Assembly: GCF_902506205.1 (NCBI RefSeq)
Contig: NZ_LR732816.1
Span: 463,007 to 527,006, forward strand
Length of the DNA stretch: 64,000 bases
Direction: 5' to 3'
Origin: Brevundimonas sp. G8
Lineage (GTDB): Bacteria; Pseudomonadota; Alphaproteobacteria; Caulobacterales; Caulobacteraceae
Every line of letters starts with the position of its first letter. The stretch's first letter is position 1. Below the pieces are notes generated by a model, which was not told the DNA's origin, did no database searches, and saw only the letters and a program-made list of their open reading frames with translations. Positions 43,167 to 51,859 of the stretch are shown piece by piece. A program made the position numbers and the translations under genes.

Positions 43167-44129
43167 ATGACCACACTCCAACGTTCGATAGACTCGCCCT
43201 ACGGCGCCGCCAGCACCGCCGAAGAGGTGATGCAAGAGATCGATCTGACCGGCCGGCTGGCGATCGTCACCGGCGGCTATTCCGGCATTGGCCTTGTCAC
43301 CGTGCGCAGTCTGGCGGCCGCCGGGGCGCACGTCATCGTGCCGGCGCGAGACCGGACCCGCGCCGAGGCGGCCCTGCGCGGCGTGCGGGGCGTCACAGTC
43401 GAAGATATGGACTTGAGCGTTCCCGCCTCCGTGGAGACCTTCGCCTCGCGTCTGCGCGACTTGGGGCGCCCGATCTCGATCCTGATCAACAGCGCAGGCG
43501 TCATGGCCACGCCGCTGTTTCGTGATGCGGATGGACACGAAGGCCAGTTCGCCACTAATCATCTTGGTCACTATCGCCTAGCCTGCGCGCTTTGGCCCTT
43601 GCTCGCAGTCGGGGGCGCGCGCGTGGTTTCTGTCTCGTCAAGAGGCCACCAAATCGCCGGGGTCGATTTCGATGACACCGATTTCAAACAGCGGCCCTAC
43701 GACAAATGGATCGCCTACGGCCAATCTAAGACTGCCAACGCCCTGTTCGCCATCGCCCTGGATGCGCGCGGAAAAAGGAGCGGCGTACGCGCCTTTTCGC
43801 TTCACCCCGGACAAATCCTGACGGACCTGGCGCGTCATCTGACGGCCGAAGAGGTCGCGGGGTTCGAAGCCCTAGATGATCAGGGACGTCCCATCGTTGA
43901 TCCGTCCCGGGGCATGAAGACTACTGCGCAGGGCGCGGCCACGTCCCTGTGGTGCGCGACCAGTCCCATGCTGGATGGCATGGGCGGCCTCTACTGCGAG
44001 GATTGCGACATCGCCCCCATCAACACCGGCGCGACGGGCCGTGTCGGGGTAGCGGCCTGGGCCAGCGACCCTGCGCTGGCAGAATGCCTTTGGCTCACCT
44101 CAGAGCGCTGGACGCGTGTTGGCATCTGA
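43167..44129 (+). CDS. SDR oxidoreductase (retinol dehydrogenase-like)
   Basis: A 320-residue SDR. Cofactor motif TGGYSGIGLVTV (near 35), DMDLS, NSAGVMATP (near 110), catalytic Ser in VVSVSSRGH and YGQSKTANALFAI with catalytic Tyr and Lys (near 190). SLHPGQILTDLARHL is typical of the WW-domain oxidoreductase/retinol dehydrogenase-like group. It is longer than the classical 250 residues, with an N-terminal arm (MTTLQRSIDSPYGAAST). It is paired with a divergent AraC regulator. Substrate unknown. Confidence 0.9.
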   Translation: MTTLQRSIDSPYGAASTAEEVMQEIDLTGRLAIVTGGYSGIGLVTVRSLAAAGAHVIVPARDRTRAEAALRGVRGVTVEDMDLSVPASVETFASRLRDLGRPISILINSAGVMATPLFRDADGHEGQFATNHLGHYRLACALWPLLAVGGARVVSVSSRGHQIAGVDFDDTDFKQRPYDKWIAYGQSKTANALFAIALDARGKRSGVRAFSLHPGQILTDLARHLTAEEVAGFEALDDQGRPIVDPSRGMKTTAQGAATSLWCATSPMLDGMGGLYCEDCDIAPINTGATGRVGVAAWASDPALAECLWLTSERWTRVGI

Positions 44130-44416
44130 CCGGCAACCTCAGCCGTCAGCAAGCGCAGAAGCAGATATTGTTCTGCGGCTCTAAAGCGGACAGACACCGG
44201 CTATATCGCCCTCACGGCCCATCGCCCTCCACCTAGAAACCTTCGCAGCCCCTAGGGTGAAACGGGTCGGAAAAATCGGCGCTCGGCCCAAAGCAAAGAC
44301 GCCGCGCTGCATCTTTCGCTCAAAAGTCTGACCTCTGCGCGGCGACCGTAGTCGTCCGAGTTGTTGCGCCCCTCGGAGGGTCCGGCCTCGTCGCGAGCGA
44401 TCCACGACCCTCGCCA
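44130..44416. other. Intergenic region without recognisable gene
   Basis: This 287-bp stretch lies between the convergent SDR (+) and XRE regulator (-) genes. I see no convincing gene, RNA or strong terminator in it. Confidence 0.5.
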
Positions 44417-45151
44417 TCATCGCGGAAAGCGAGCGAAATCCTCGGTCGTGACGTTGTCCAGCTCGGACCGGTAGCGAACATAGGCTGGGTTGTCGGGTGC
44501 GATAAGGCCGAACGCCCACTCCGCTGCGGGCGGCGACGGCACAAGGACGATCGGGACGGCCGCCGGCACCAGTTGGGATCCGTTACCGACCATCAGTGTG
44601 GTCAGTATCCCGTACAGCGCCCCCTTGATCGTGGGGCGTCCCAGCACCGCCATTCGATATTGTCCGTCTACGTTGGTGACCAGATAGGTGTGCCCGGACA
44701 GGTGAGGCACCGACACGCTGCCCTTTTGCGAGAAGGCGCTGTCCAGACGCTCGGATTCCGCAAAGATCAGATGCGACTGGACGGTGTCCCAGACGATGTC
44801 CGTCAAATAGGCATAGATGTGGTTCGGATAGCCGAATGAAGGTCGGAGGGTCAGGTAGCACCCCTCGAGCCAGCGCACCGCGCCGCGCGAATACGACCCC
44901 ATGGCGTCCGGTGACGCCGAAGAGACTTCGCTGCGTTGAGGCGTTGTCTGGCCAGGCCGAAGGGGCACGCCCAACGCCTGTTCCAGACGAATGACGGTCG
45001 CCAGGGTGAAGGCGCGGCGGCCCGACAGCGCCTTTTCCAACGTCGAGATGCTGATCCGCGCCATGTCCGCCAGCGCCTGACGCGACAGACGACGCCGGGC
45101 CAGTTCCTCGCGCACGCGATGCGATATCCGCTCGGCCTCGGTGTCGATCAC
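44417..45151 (-). CDS. XRE-type HTH regulator with unknown C-terminal domain
   Basis: A 244-residue protein using GTG 45151, preceded by GGGGA. An ATG at 45190 would add 13 residues. The N-terminal helix-turn-helix is ARRRLSRQALADMARISIST, then LEKALSGRRAFTL, VIRLEQALGVPL. Residues 75-244 form a domain I cannot assign with confidence; it begins GSYSRGAVRWLEGCYLTLRP and includes VWDTVQSHLIFAE and GHTYLVTNVDGQYRMAVLG. It resembles a small beta-rich sensor fused to an XRE domain. It is divergent from the VIT/vWA-sortase operon and may regulate it. Confidence 0.8.
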   Translation of the reverse strand: MIDTEAERISHRVREELARRRLSRQALADMARISISTLEKALSGRRAFTLATVIRLEQALGVPLRPGQTTPQRSEVSSASPDAMGSYSRGAVRWLEGCYLTLRPSFGYPNHIYAYLTDIVWDTVQSHLIFAESERLDSAFSQKGSVSVPHLSGHTYLVTNVDGQYRMAVLGRPTIKGALYGILTTLMVGNGSQLVPAAVPIVLVPSPPAAEWAFGLIAPDNPAYVRYRSELDNVTTEDFARFPR

Positions 45152-45324
45152 GCCGTTCCCCGTCCCTTTTCTAAGAGGGAATGCGCACATTTCCGCACAT
45201 GCCGTCAAGTTGTGGACACGGCGTCAAACGGCGGGCTGAAAACGGCGGACATTTGCCCGGATTTCGCGTGGCTGTGCGCACGATCCGACGTCTAGTCAGA
45301 ACGCTCCATCAAGGAGCCTGCCGC

Positions 45325-47448
45325 ATGAATTCGTCGCCCTTCCCCGCCCCGCGTCGAGGCGGGTCACCGCTGATCGGGGCGGTGTCACTGCTGCTGATTT
45401 CAATCATGCTTGCGCTCAGCCTAGCCCCGGCCGTCAGCGCGCGGCAGGCGGCGCCGGCGGATGACATCACCTCCGGCGTGCTGGTCTTGAAGACCCGCTC
45501 GGGGGCGACGCCCGCCGCCGTTCAACTGGGCACGGACATGGACGTGACCATCACCGGCCAGACCGCGCGGGTGAAGGTGGTCCAGGCGTTCCGCAATACC
45601 GGCCGGGACTGGGCCGAGGCCACCTATCTCTATCCCCTGCCCGACGACGGGGCGGTCGACAGCCTGAAGATGGTCATCGGCCAGCGGGTCATCATTGGCC
45701 GGATCAACCGCCGCGAGGCCGCCCGTCAAATCTATGAGCAGGCCAAGGCCGAGGGACGCGGGGCCGGACTGGTCGAGCAGCAACGACCGAACATGTTCAC
45801 CAATCGCGTGGCCAATATCGGGCCTGGCGAGACGGTCCTGATCGAGATCGAATACCAGGCCCCGGTCCGACGGGTCTCGGGGGAATACAGCTTCCGTCTG
45901 CCTCTGGTCGTCGCCCCCCGTTACGTGCCCGCAACCGCCGGGGGCGTCCGTGATGTCGCGACGGCCCAGACTGTCGGCGCTCCGGTCCTGGATCCGCGCC
46001 GCCATGCGCCGACCAACCCGGTATCCATCACCGTGCATCTGAACCCGGGCTTTGCGCCCACGGGCGTCGTCAGTCCCTATCACCCGATCCGCATCGCGAA
46101 CGGAACGGTGTCGGAGCGCACCATCTCGCTGACCCAGACCACGGTTCCCGCCGATCGCGATTTCGAACTGCGCTGGCGCTCGTCCGAGACCGATCCCACG
46201 GTCAGCCTGTTTCGCGAACGCGTGAGGAACCAGGATTATCTGATGGCAGTGATCGAACCCCCGGCTGCAGGTCGCCGGCGTACGGCGCCCTCCCCGCGCG
46301 AGCTGATTTTCGTCATCGACAACAGCGGATCGATGTCGGGCGACTCGATGGTTCAGGCCCGCGAAAGCCTGAAGCTGGCCTTGCGCAGCCTGACGCCCGC
46401 CGACCGGTTCAATGTCATCCGGTTCGACGACAGTCTGACGGAGCTTTTCGACCAGCCCGTTTCGGCGACGACCGATCAGGTCAATCTGGCCTTGCGCTTC
46501 GCCGGCCAGCTGGAGGCCCAGGGCGGCACCGAGATGCTGCCGGCGCTGAGGACCGCGCTGGTAGATGACACGCCATCGGACCGACGCGTGCGCCAGGTCA
46601 TCTTCCTGACCGATGGTTCGATCAGCAACGAGGATGATATGCTGAGGGTCCTGGGAACTGATCGCGGTCGCAGCCGGGTCTTCATGGTCGGCATCGGCAG
46701 CGCCCCAAACAGCTTCCTCATGACCCGAATGGCCGAGGTGGGACGCGGGACCTACACCCACATCGGCGATACGCGCGAGGTCATCGCGCGGATGTCTTCC
46801 CTGCTCGACCGCTTGACCCGCCCGGTCGTCACCGACCTGCGCGTCTACGGCCAAGGCGGGGACGCCGAGTTCACGCCCGTGGACCTGCCGGATCTGTATG
46901 AAGGCGAGCCGCTGGTCGTTCTGGGCCGCAGCGGCGCACGCCTGGGCCGGATGACGGTGTCGGGCATGCTGGACGGTCGTCCATGGACCCGCCGGATCGA
47001 CCTCAGCCAGGCGGTCGACGGTCACGGCATCGGCAAGCTCTGGGGCAAGCGCCGGATCACCGACATCGAGGTGGCCAGCCGCCTGGGCCAGATGACCGAT
47101 GAGGCCGCCGCCGAAGCGATTGGTCAGTTGGGCCTCGATTTCTCGATCGTCACCCGCGAGACCAGTCTGGTCGCCGTCGACAGCACCCCGCGCCGCCCCG
47201 AGGGTGCGCGTCTCACGCAGGAAGAACTGCCGCTGAACCTGCCTCGCGGCTGGGACTTCGACGCCCTCTTTGGCGGAGCGGTTGCGACCGCTGGCGCAGA
47301 AGGAGACGCAGCGGCCGGTGACCCGCTAGAGCCCTTCGATCTGCCCCAGACGGCGACAGTGTGGGAGAGCACGCTGTGGAGCGGACTGGGCCTGATGACG
47401 ATTGCGGGCCTGGGGCTCGCTATCATCCGCCGACGGAGGCGGGTGTGA
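45325..47448 (+). CDS. VIT/vWA-domain surface protein, sortase target
   Basis: A 707-residue exported protein. ATG 45325 follows AAGGAG and opens a long signal peptide (hydrophobic core at about residues 13-34, cleavage near SARQA). A VIT domain follows (residues about 45-180, KVVQAFRNTGRDWAEATYLY), then a vWA domain with a perfect MIDAS motif DNSGSMSG near 330. The C-terminus has LPQTA (about 673-677), a hydrophobic segment (LWSGLGLMTIAGLGLAII) and a RRRRRV tail, which is a complete sorting signal. This matches the proteobacterial sortase-target family (TIGR03788-like). The sortase gene overlaps its stop. A role in adhesion or cell-envelope protein assembly is likely. Confidence 0.93.
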   Translation: MNSSPFPAPRRGGSPLIGAVSLLLISIMLALSLAPAVSARQAAPADDITSGVLVLKTRSGATPAAVQLGTDMDVTITGQTARVKVVQAFRNTGRDWAEATYLYPLPDDGAVDSLKMVIGQRVIIGRINRREAARQIYEQAKAEGRGAGLVEQQRPNMFTNRVANIGPGETVLIEIEYQAPVRRVSGEYSFRLPLVVAPRYVPATAGGVRDVATAQTVGAPVLDPRRHAPTNPVSITVHLNPGFAPTGVVSPYHPIRIANGTVSERTISLTQTTVPADRDFELRWRSSETDPTVSLFRERVRNQDYLMAVIEPPAAGRRRTAPSPRELIFVIDNSGSMSGDSMVQARESLKLALRSLTPADRFNVIRFDDSLTELFDQPVSATTDQVNLALRFAGQLEAQGGTEMLPALRTALVDDTPSDRRVRQVIFLTDGSISNEDDMLRVLGTDRGRSRVFMVGIGSAPNSFLMTRMAEVGRGTYTHIGDTREVIARMSSLLDRLTRPVVTDLRVYGQGGDAEFTPVDLPDLYEGEPLVVLGRSGARLGRMTVSGMLDGRPWTRRIDLSQAVDGHGIGKLWGKRRITDIEVASRLGQMTDEAAAEAIGQLGLDFSIVTRETSLVAVDSTPRRPEGARLTQEELPLNLPRGWDFDALFGGAVATAGAEGDAAAGDPLEPFDLPQTATVWESTLWSGLGLMTIAGLGLAIIRRRRRV

Positions 47449-48044
47449 ACGCCGCCGCGACGGCAAAGAATGGACGGCGCCCGTCGGGCGCCGTCTCTAC
47501 CGCCTTTATCCTGATACTGGTCTTTGGGCTCATGCTTGCTGCCCAGGGCTTGTTCGTTCCGGTCAAGGCGGTGCTGGCGCAGGTTCTGATGGACCGTGCC
47601 TTTGCTCGTGCGCTGGAGACGGGTTCGCCGGTCAAGGCCTGGCCCTGGGCCGACACGGCTCCGGTCGCGCGGATCACCGCGCCGCGACTGGGCGTCAGCG
47701 AGATTGTCCTGTCCGGCGGATCGGGGGAGGCCATGGCGTTCGGCCCAACCCATCTGCCCGGAAGCGCAGCCCCCGGCCATCGCGGCACGGCCGTCTTCGC
47801 GGCGCACCGCGACACGCATTTCCGCTTCCTGAAGGATTTACGCCATGGCGATGTCGTACGGGTGGAGGACATCCACGGGGCCCGAACCGCCTATCGTGTA
47901 GAGGGCGGTTACGTCGTCCGTAACGACCGGTTCGGCATCGACCGACAAGCAAAGACGCCGATCCTGGCCCTGACCACCTGTTGGCCGTTCGATTCCAATG
48001 TGCGGGGACCGATGCGCTACATCGTCCTGGCGCGCCGCATTTAG
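47445..48044 (+). CDS. Class GN-type proteobacterial sortase
   Basis: A 199-residue sortase with an N-terminal TM anchor (AFILILVFGLMLAAQGLFV). The catalytic His is in FAAHRDTHF (near 121), the Cys in LALTTCWPFD (near 179) and the Arg in PMRYIVLARR. This is the single-substrate sortase type found in Gram-negative bacteria next to a VIT/vWA target (TIGR03784-like). It starts at GTG 47445, overlapping the target's stop by 4 bases, so the pair is translationally coupled. It should cleave at LPQTA in the periplasm and attach the target to an unknown acceptor. Confidence 0.93.
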   Translation: MNAAATAKNGRRPSGAVSTAFILILVFGLMLAAQGLFVPVKAVLAQVLMDRAFARALETGSPVKAWPWADTAPVARITAPRLGVSEIVLSGGSGEAMAFGPTHLPGSAAPGHRGTAVFAAHRDTHFRFLKDLRHGDVVRVEDIHGARTAYRVEGGYVVRNDRFGIDRQAKTPILALTTCWPFDSNVRGPMRYIVLARRI

Positions 48045-48255
48045 TGGCAAGCGATTGCAGTGAAAGGGGTCACCATGAGGAATCTCAATCAATCAGGCGC
48101 TCGGCGACCGCTGCGCGCTCTAGGATTCTAACGGCCGCAGGTCCGATAGCGGACCACCCAAGCGACCACGATAAGCCAGAAAAGGGCATTGCCCTCAACC
48201 CAAAAACGGACTGTCTGTGGGCATCTGCTGCTCGTTAGCGAGCAAGCCACCCACC
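48045..48255. other. Intergenic region with a possible 18-codon ORF
   Basis: A short ORF at 48075-48131 (MRNLNQSGARRPLRALGF) follows AAAGGGG by 8 bases. It has no hydrophobic segment and no support beyond its ribosome binding site. Otherwise nothing is recognised. Confidence 0.3.
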
Positions 48256-48555
48256 TTAGTCGTCCCGACCTGACTGCGCCCGACGACCACCCGAAAAACC
48301 CAGCCCGGCAGCCAGCGCAAAGAGTACGCCAGGGACACCGATCAACATGCCGACCCAAAGCAGCGGCCATGTCGCGAAAGCCTCTCCAGATTTTAATCCG
48401 AGGTAGGCCACCACGACCGATGCAGAAGCCAAGGGCAGACAGCACCAGACTATCATTGCACGCCTGCGAAAGCGGGCGGTGCGAACACGGCCGATCGCGA
48501 CTCCCCCGAGTGCTCCAACGACAACGGCAATCGCCACAAGGCTGAACACAGACAT
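48256..48555 (-). CDS. Small membrane protein of unknown function
   Basis: A 99-residue protein with three likely TM segments (FSLVAIAVVVGALGGVAIG, IVWCCLPLASASVVVAYLG, and LLWVGMLIGVPGVLFALAAG) and a polar tail with basic residues. AGAGG lies only one base before the ATG, so translation may be weak or start elsewhere. No family is recognised. It stands alone between the sortase gene and the deacetylase gene. Confidence 0.55.
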   Translation of the reverse strand: MSVFSLVAIAVVVGALGGVAIGRVRTARFRRRAMIVWCCLPLASASVVVAYLGLKSGEAFATWPLLWVGMLIGVPGVLFALAAGLGFSGGRRAQSGRDD

Positions 48556-48841
48556 ACCTCTCGTCGTCGGAAGTTAGAACTGAGCTCCACGCATCGGCGG
48601 CGGACGACCTGCGTCGGCTTTGTGTGGGTCCATAATGCCGCAGCCTTGGCCATCTGTCAGTCGGTGATATCGGTTTGCGGGGCTAAGAACGCCGTATTCT
48701 TTCCCGAGCTACCCTGAGCGATAATTTTCGGCCTTGCAGCCCAAGCCTGTACCGGAACGACGCTAACAAGCGCACATCGTAACCCGCGCTATTGGCGAAG
48801 ATGCAGCCTCGCAGCCGCCAGCGTGTTGTAACCGTATCAGC

Positions 48842-49783
48842 ATGCCCACCTCACGCCCCCTTCCCCCGATCGTCTATCACCCGGCCTACAGCGCTCCGCT
48901 TCCGCCCGGTCACCGCTTCCCCATGCAGAAGTATGCCCGCTTGGCAGAAGTTTTGGCGGAAGAGGGTTTGATCGGACCTGAGGGGCTGCATATCCCCGAG
49001 CCCGCTAGCTTTCAGTTGCTCGCTGCTGCGCACGACCCCGACTACGTGCGTCAGGTGCTGAACGCGGCCGTCCCGCCGAGCGTCGAGCGGGTCATGGGCA
49101 TGCCTGTGACCCAGGGTGTCGCCGAACGCGCGCAGGCGGCTGTTGGCGGGACTCTGATGACGGCCCGTCTCGCGCTTCGCTACGGGCTAGCTTGCAATAC
49201 CGCAGGCGGCAGCCACCATGCCGGACTAAAGGGCGGCGCGGGGTTCTGCGTGTTCAACGACATCGGCGTGGTCGCGCGCGCGATGATCGATGCTGGCGAG
49301 ATCCGGCAGGCCTTGGTCGTGGATCTGGACGTCCATCAGGGTGATGGGACCGCCTTCATCTTCGAGCATGAGACGCGGGTCTTCACCTTCTCCATGCATG
49401 GTGAGAAGAACTATCCCGTGCGACGCGGGCAAAGCGATCTCGACATCGATCTACCGGATGGAACCGGGGACGAGGCTTACTTGGCCGAGCTGCGAGCGAT
49501 ACTCCCTCCCCTGCTCCGACGTGTCGCGCCCGACCTCATCTTCTACATCGCTGGCGTTGATCCGCACGAGACCGACCGTCTCGGCAGGCTTGCCCTGAGC
49601 GACGACGGGCTCGCTGCGCGTGACGCCTATGTTCTGGAGACGTGCCTGCCTGCGGCCCCTGTCGTGGGCGTTATCGGCGGCGGGTATGACAACGACATCG
49701 ACCGACTGGCTCGCCGTCACGCGACCCTTCACCGCGCGGCCGCTCACGCCTGGCGCAGCGGTCTGGCCGGACCGGCGGCTTGA
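48842..49783 (+). CDS. Histone deacetylase family protein (class IV-like)
   Basis: A 313-residue arginase/deacetylase-fold enzyme. Zinc and catalytic residues are in GGSHHAGLKGGAGFCVFNDI (His pair), DLDVHQGDGTAF (Asp, His), and AGVDPHETDRLG (Asp), with GVIGGGYDND near the end. The sequence type (PMQKYARLAEVLAEEGL at the N-terminus) is that of bacterial HDAC11-like proteins. HDAC11 removes long-chain acyl groups from lysine, so a deacylase role is possible; acetylated polyamines or other acyl amides are also possible. It lies 3 bp before the RNA-ligase-like gene. Confidence 0.93.
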   Translation: MPTSRPLPPIVYHPAYSAPLPPGHRFPMQKYARLAEVLAEEGLIGPEGLHIPEPASFQLLAAAHDPDYVRQVLNAAVPPSVERVMGMPVTQGVAERAQAAVGGTLMTARLALRYGLACNTAGGSHHAGLKGGAGFCVFNDIGVVARAMIDAGEIRQALVVDLDVHQGDGTAFIFEHETRVFTFSMHGEKNYPVRRGQSDLDIDLPDGTGDEAYLAELRAILPPLLRRVAPDLIFYIAGVDPHETDRLGRLALSDDGLAARDAYVLETCLPAAPVVGVIGGGYDNDIDRLARRHATLHRAAAHAWRSGLAGPAA

Positions 49784-49786
49784 ACC

Positions 49787-50302
49787 ATGTCCGACGACGC
49801 GCCTCTCATTGTCACGGCTGCCTTGGACGATGGGGCGTTCGACTGGTTTGAGGGTGTGCGCCAATCGCATTTCCCGCCTCACCGCAACAAGGTCCCCGCG
49901 CATCTGACGCTCTTTCACGCGCTTCCGGGCGAGCATGAGCGTGTTGTGGCGGAGACGCTGAAAACAGCCTGCCAGCGTCGGCATCCGATGCTGTTGGATG
50001 TGCGAGGCCCCTGGTCTCTGGGGCGCGGCGTGGCCTATCGACTGGCTTCATCTGAACTGCAGCAGCTGAGAACCGAGCTTGGGCAGACCTTCTCACCTTG
50101 GCTCACGCGGCAGGATCAGGCGCCGTTCCGACCCCACATCACGATCCAGAACAAGGTGGAGCCGCAAGAGGCTCGCCTGTTGCTCGAGCAGCTTCAATTG
50201 GAGTTCGAGCCTTTCCACATCGTCGTAGAAGGCCTGCTTCTCTGGCGCTATCTCGGAGGGCCTTGGGAGCTGATCGACCGATTTCCGTTCGATGAGCCCT
50301 GA
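49787..50302 (+). CDS. 2'-5' RNA ligase / cyclic phosphodiesterase family protein (2H superfamily)
   Basis: A 171-residue protein with both 2H motifs: HLTLFHAL near residue 40 and RPHITIQNK near 115. The family includes LigT-like RNA ligases and 2',3'-cyclic phosphodiesterases. RHPMLLDVRGPWSLGRGVAY lies between the motifs. The ATG is 3 bases after the deacetylase stop, so the two genes are probably one operon. Its biological substrate is unknown. Confidence 0.88.
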   Translation: MSDDAPLIVTAALDDGAFDWFEGVRQSHFPPHRNKVPAHLTLFHALPGEHERVVAETLKTACQRRHPMLLDVRGPWSLGRGVAYRLASSELQQLRTELGQTFSPWLTRQDQAPFRPHITIQNKVEPQEARLLLEQLQLEFEPFHIVVEGLLLWRYLGGPWELIDRFPFDEP

Positions 50303-50320
50303 ACTTTTGGGTTCACGATC

Positions 50321-50791
50321 ATGATTTCCGACCCGATAATCATAGGCATCTTGGTCGCCTCATGGGCTTTCGCCCTTGGGGTTCTTGTTGTTGTGGTCCG
50401 TTGGCTCATGCGGACCAGGAGCCGAAACGCGGTCGCGTCCGCGAGCCTCCATCGTGAAGAAGACGGGAGCATGCACGTCCCGGTGCTGGCCACGTTCACC
50501 GGCGTCGTAGGGTTGCCGAGCCTGCTCGCGATCGCCTCGAACAACCTGAATCCAAGTCTCGTCATTCGACCAGGAGCGTTGACCTATCGGGTGACGATGG
50601 CCCGTAGCGTCAGTCTCAAGGACGTCGCAACCGTAAGCGTTCAAACCACACTCGGCACGACGACCCTGGTCTTCACCTTCGTTGGCGGGGCCTTCACCTT
50701 GTCAGCCAAGGTCGCCAGTCCCGCGGTCGCAGAGACTGTGCTGACCGCCTATCCTGAACTGGCGGCGAAGCGCGTTTATCGGGCCTCATGA
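50321..50791 (+). CDS. Hypothetical membrane-anchored protein
   Basis: A 156-residue protein with one N-terminal TM segment (IIIGILVASWAFALGVLVVVV) followed by Arg-rich residues and a cytoplasmic beta-rich domain (VLATFTGVVGLPSLLAIASN, LTYRVTMARSVSLKDVATVSVQTTLG). The domain resembles PH-like or DUF-type signalling modules but I do not assign it. It starts 18 bp after the RNA-ligase-like gene, so it may be the third gene of that operon. Confidence 0.7.
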   Translation: MISDPIIIGILVASWAFALGVLVVVVRWLMRTRSRNAVASASLHREEDGSMHVPVLATFTGVVGLPSLLAIASNNLNPSLVIRPGALTYRVTMARSVSLKDVATVSVQTTLGTTTLVFTFVGGAFTLSAKVASPAVAETVLTAYPELAAKRVYRAS

Positions 50792-50951
50792 CAAATCCCG
50801 GCTTCACCGATCGACATTGTACCTCTGAAACGGCGAGGCCGAGCAGGACGCTAAAGCCCTCTTCCAATCCATTTCAAACAATGCTCGCTGGTGTGCGCGC
50901 GAACGGTCCGCAGGGGGACCGACAGTCCATCACCGCCCGAAGGAGAAAAGG

Positions 50952-51773
50952 ATGAGGACGCTCAATCGATGGAGCATCGGCGGGTTGGCCCTGACGCTGG
51001 CATTGTGTGCGCCAACGTTGGCCAGTGCGCAGGATCAGGAGTGCGGAGACGTCGCTGCGTTCGTCCGTCAAGCCTATCCGGGCTCTGTGGCGGAAGGCGA
51101 GCGCGGCGTACGAACGGGCAATCGCACCCTCACCCTTCCATCCCCGTCATCAATCAATCCTCACGCCATGGTCTGCCGGCGCTGGCGGGGTCAGCCAGGG
51201 CTGGTGCTGGTGGCCGTTCCGCTTATCGCCGAGGTGCGCGTGGACGGAACATCGGGCGATCTGGAGGTGCTCGTTGTCGACGAAGCCACAGGAACGCCCC
51301 GCCAACGGCTCCGCCTTCCCCACGCCATGGACGACGACGCCATTCGGCTCTCTGCCGTTTCGTTTGACACCGCCCCTTACCGGCTCGGCCTGGATCGACT
51401 GGCTTTCGGCGTCAAACGTGACTGGGCGGGGAGTTCGCGACCCAATCCCTTTTCGGAGACGACACTGTCCCTCTATGAGGTGCGCAACGGTGCGATCTCG
51501 CCCGTCCTGAACAATCTGGTTGTCTACCGCAGTGTCGGGGAATGGGATTTGTCCTGCGCCGGAAACACCGTCGCGACAGAGCGAATTCTACGAATGGTTC
51601 CCGGCCAGCACGGGCAAGACATTTCGATACTGGAACGCACGACCCGCAGCACCTCCAAAGAGGCGAAGAACGGGGAATGCGAAACAACGGATCGGCCCGA
51701 GCCGCCTCGTACGATCCGCCTACCCTTCGACGGTGAACGATACGACGTTCCCCGCTTGCTCAGGCGAGACTGA
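50952..51773 (+). CDS. Hypothetical secreted protein
   Basis: A 273-residue protein with a clear signal peptide (LALTLALCAPTLASAQ, cleavage after ASA near 26). The mature part has four Cys residues (QECGDV, MVCRRW, LSCAGN and GECETT) and no repeated domain. AGGAGAAAAGG precedes the ATG. No family is recognised. The Cys spacing suggests a disulfide-bonded periplasmic protein. Confidence 0.72.
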   Translation: MRTLNRWSIGGLALTLALCAPTLASAQDQECGDVAAFVRQAYPGSVAEGERGVRTGNRTLTLPSPSSINPHAMVCRRWRGQPGLVLVAVPLIAEVRVDGTSGDLEVLVVDEATGTPRQRLRLPHAMDDDAIRLSAVSFDTAPYRLGLDRLAFGVKRDWAGSSRPNPFSETTLSLYEVRNGAISPVLNNLVVYRSVGEWDLSCAGNTVATERILRMVPGQHGQDISILERTTRSTSKEAKNGECETTDRPEPPRTIRLPFDGERYDVPRLLRRD

Positions 51774-51859
51774 CGGGGATGTTGCGGAGCGACGTTGATC
51801 GACCTCAGACCGTTCCTGCCCGACCTGCTCAGTGCATTCTCCAGATCTACCTTGAGACG

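Noticed and set aside
45421..47025. A 534-codon minus-strand frame opposite the VIT/vWA gene
   Set aside because: It is antisense to a protein with a MIDAS motif and sorting signal, and its product is Arg/Gln/Asp-rich without motifs, typical of shadow frames.
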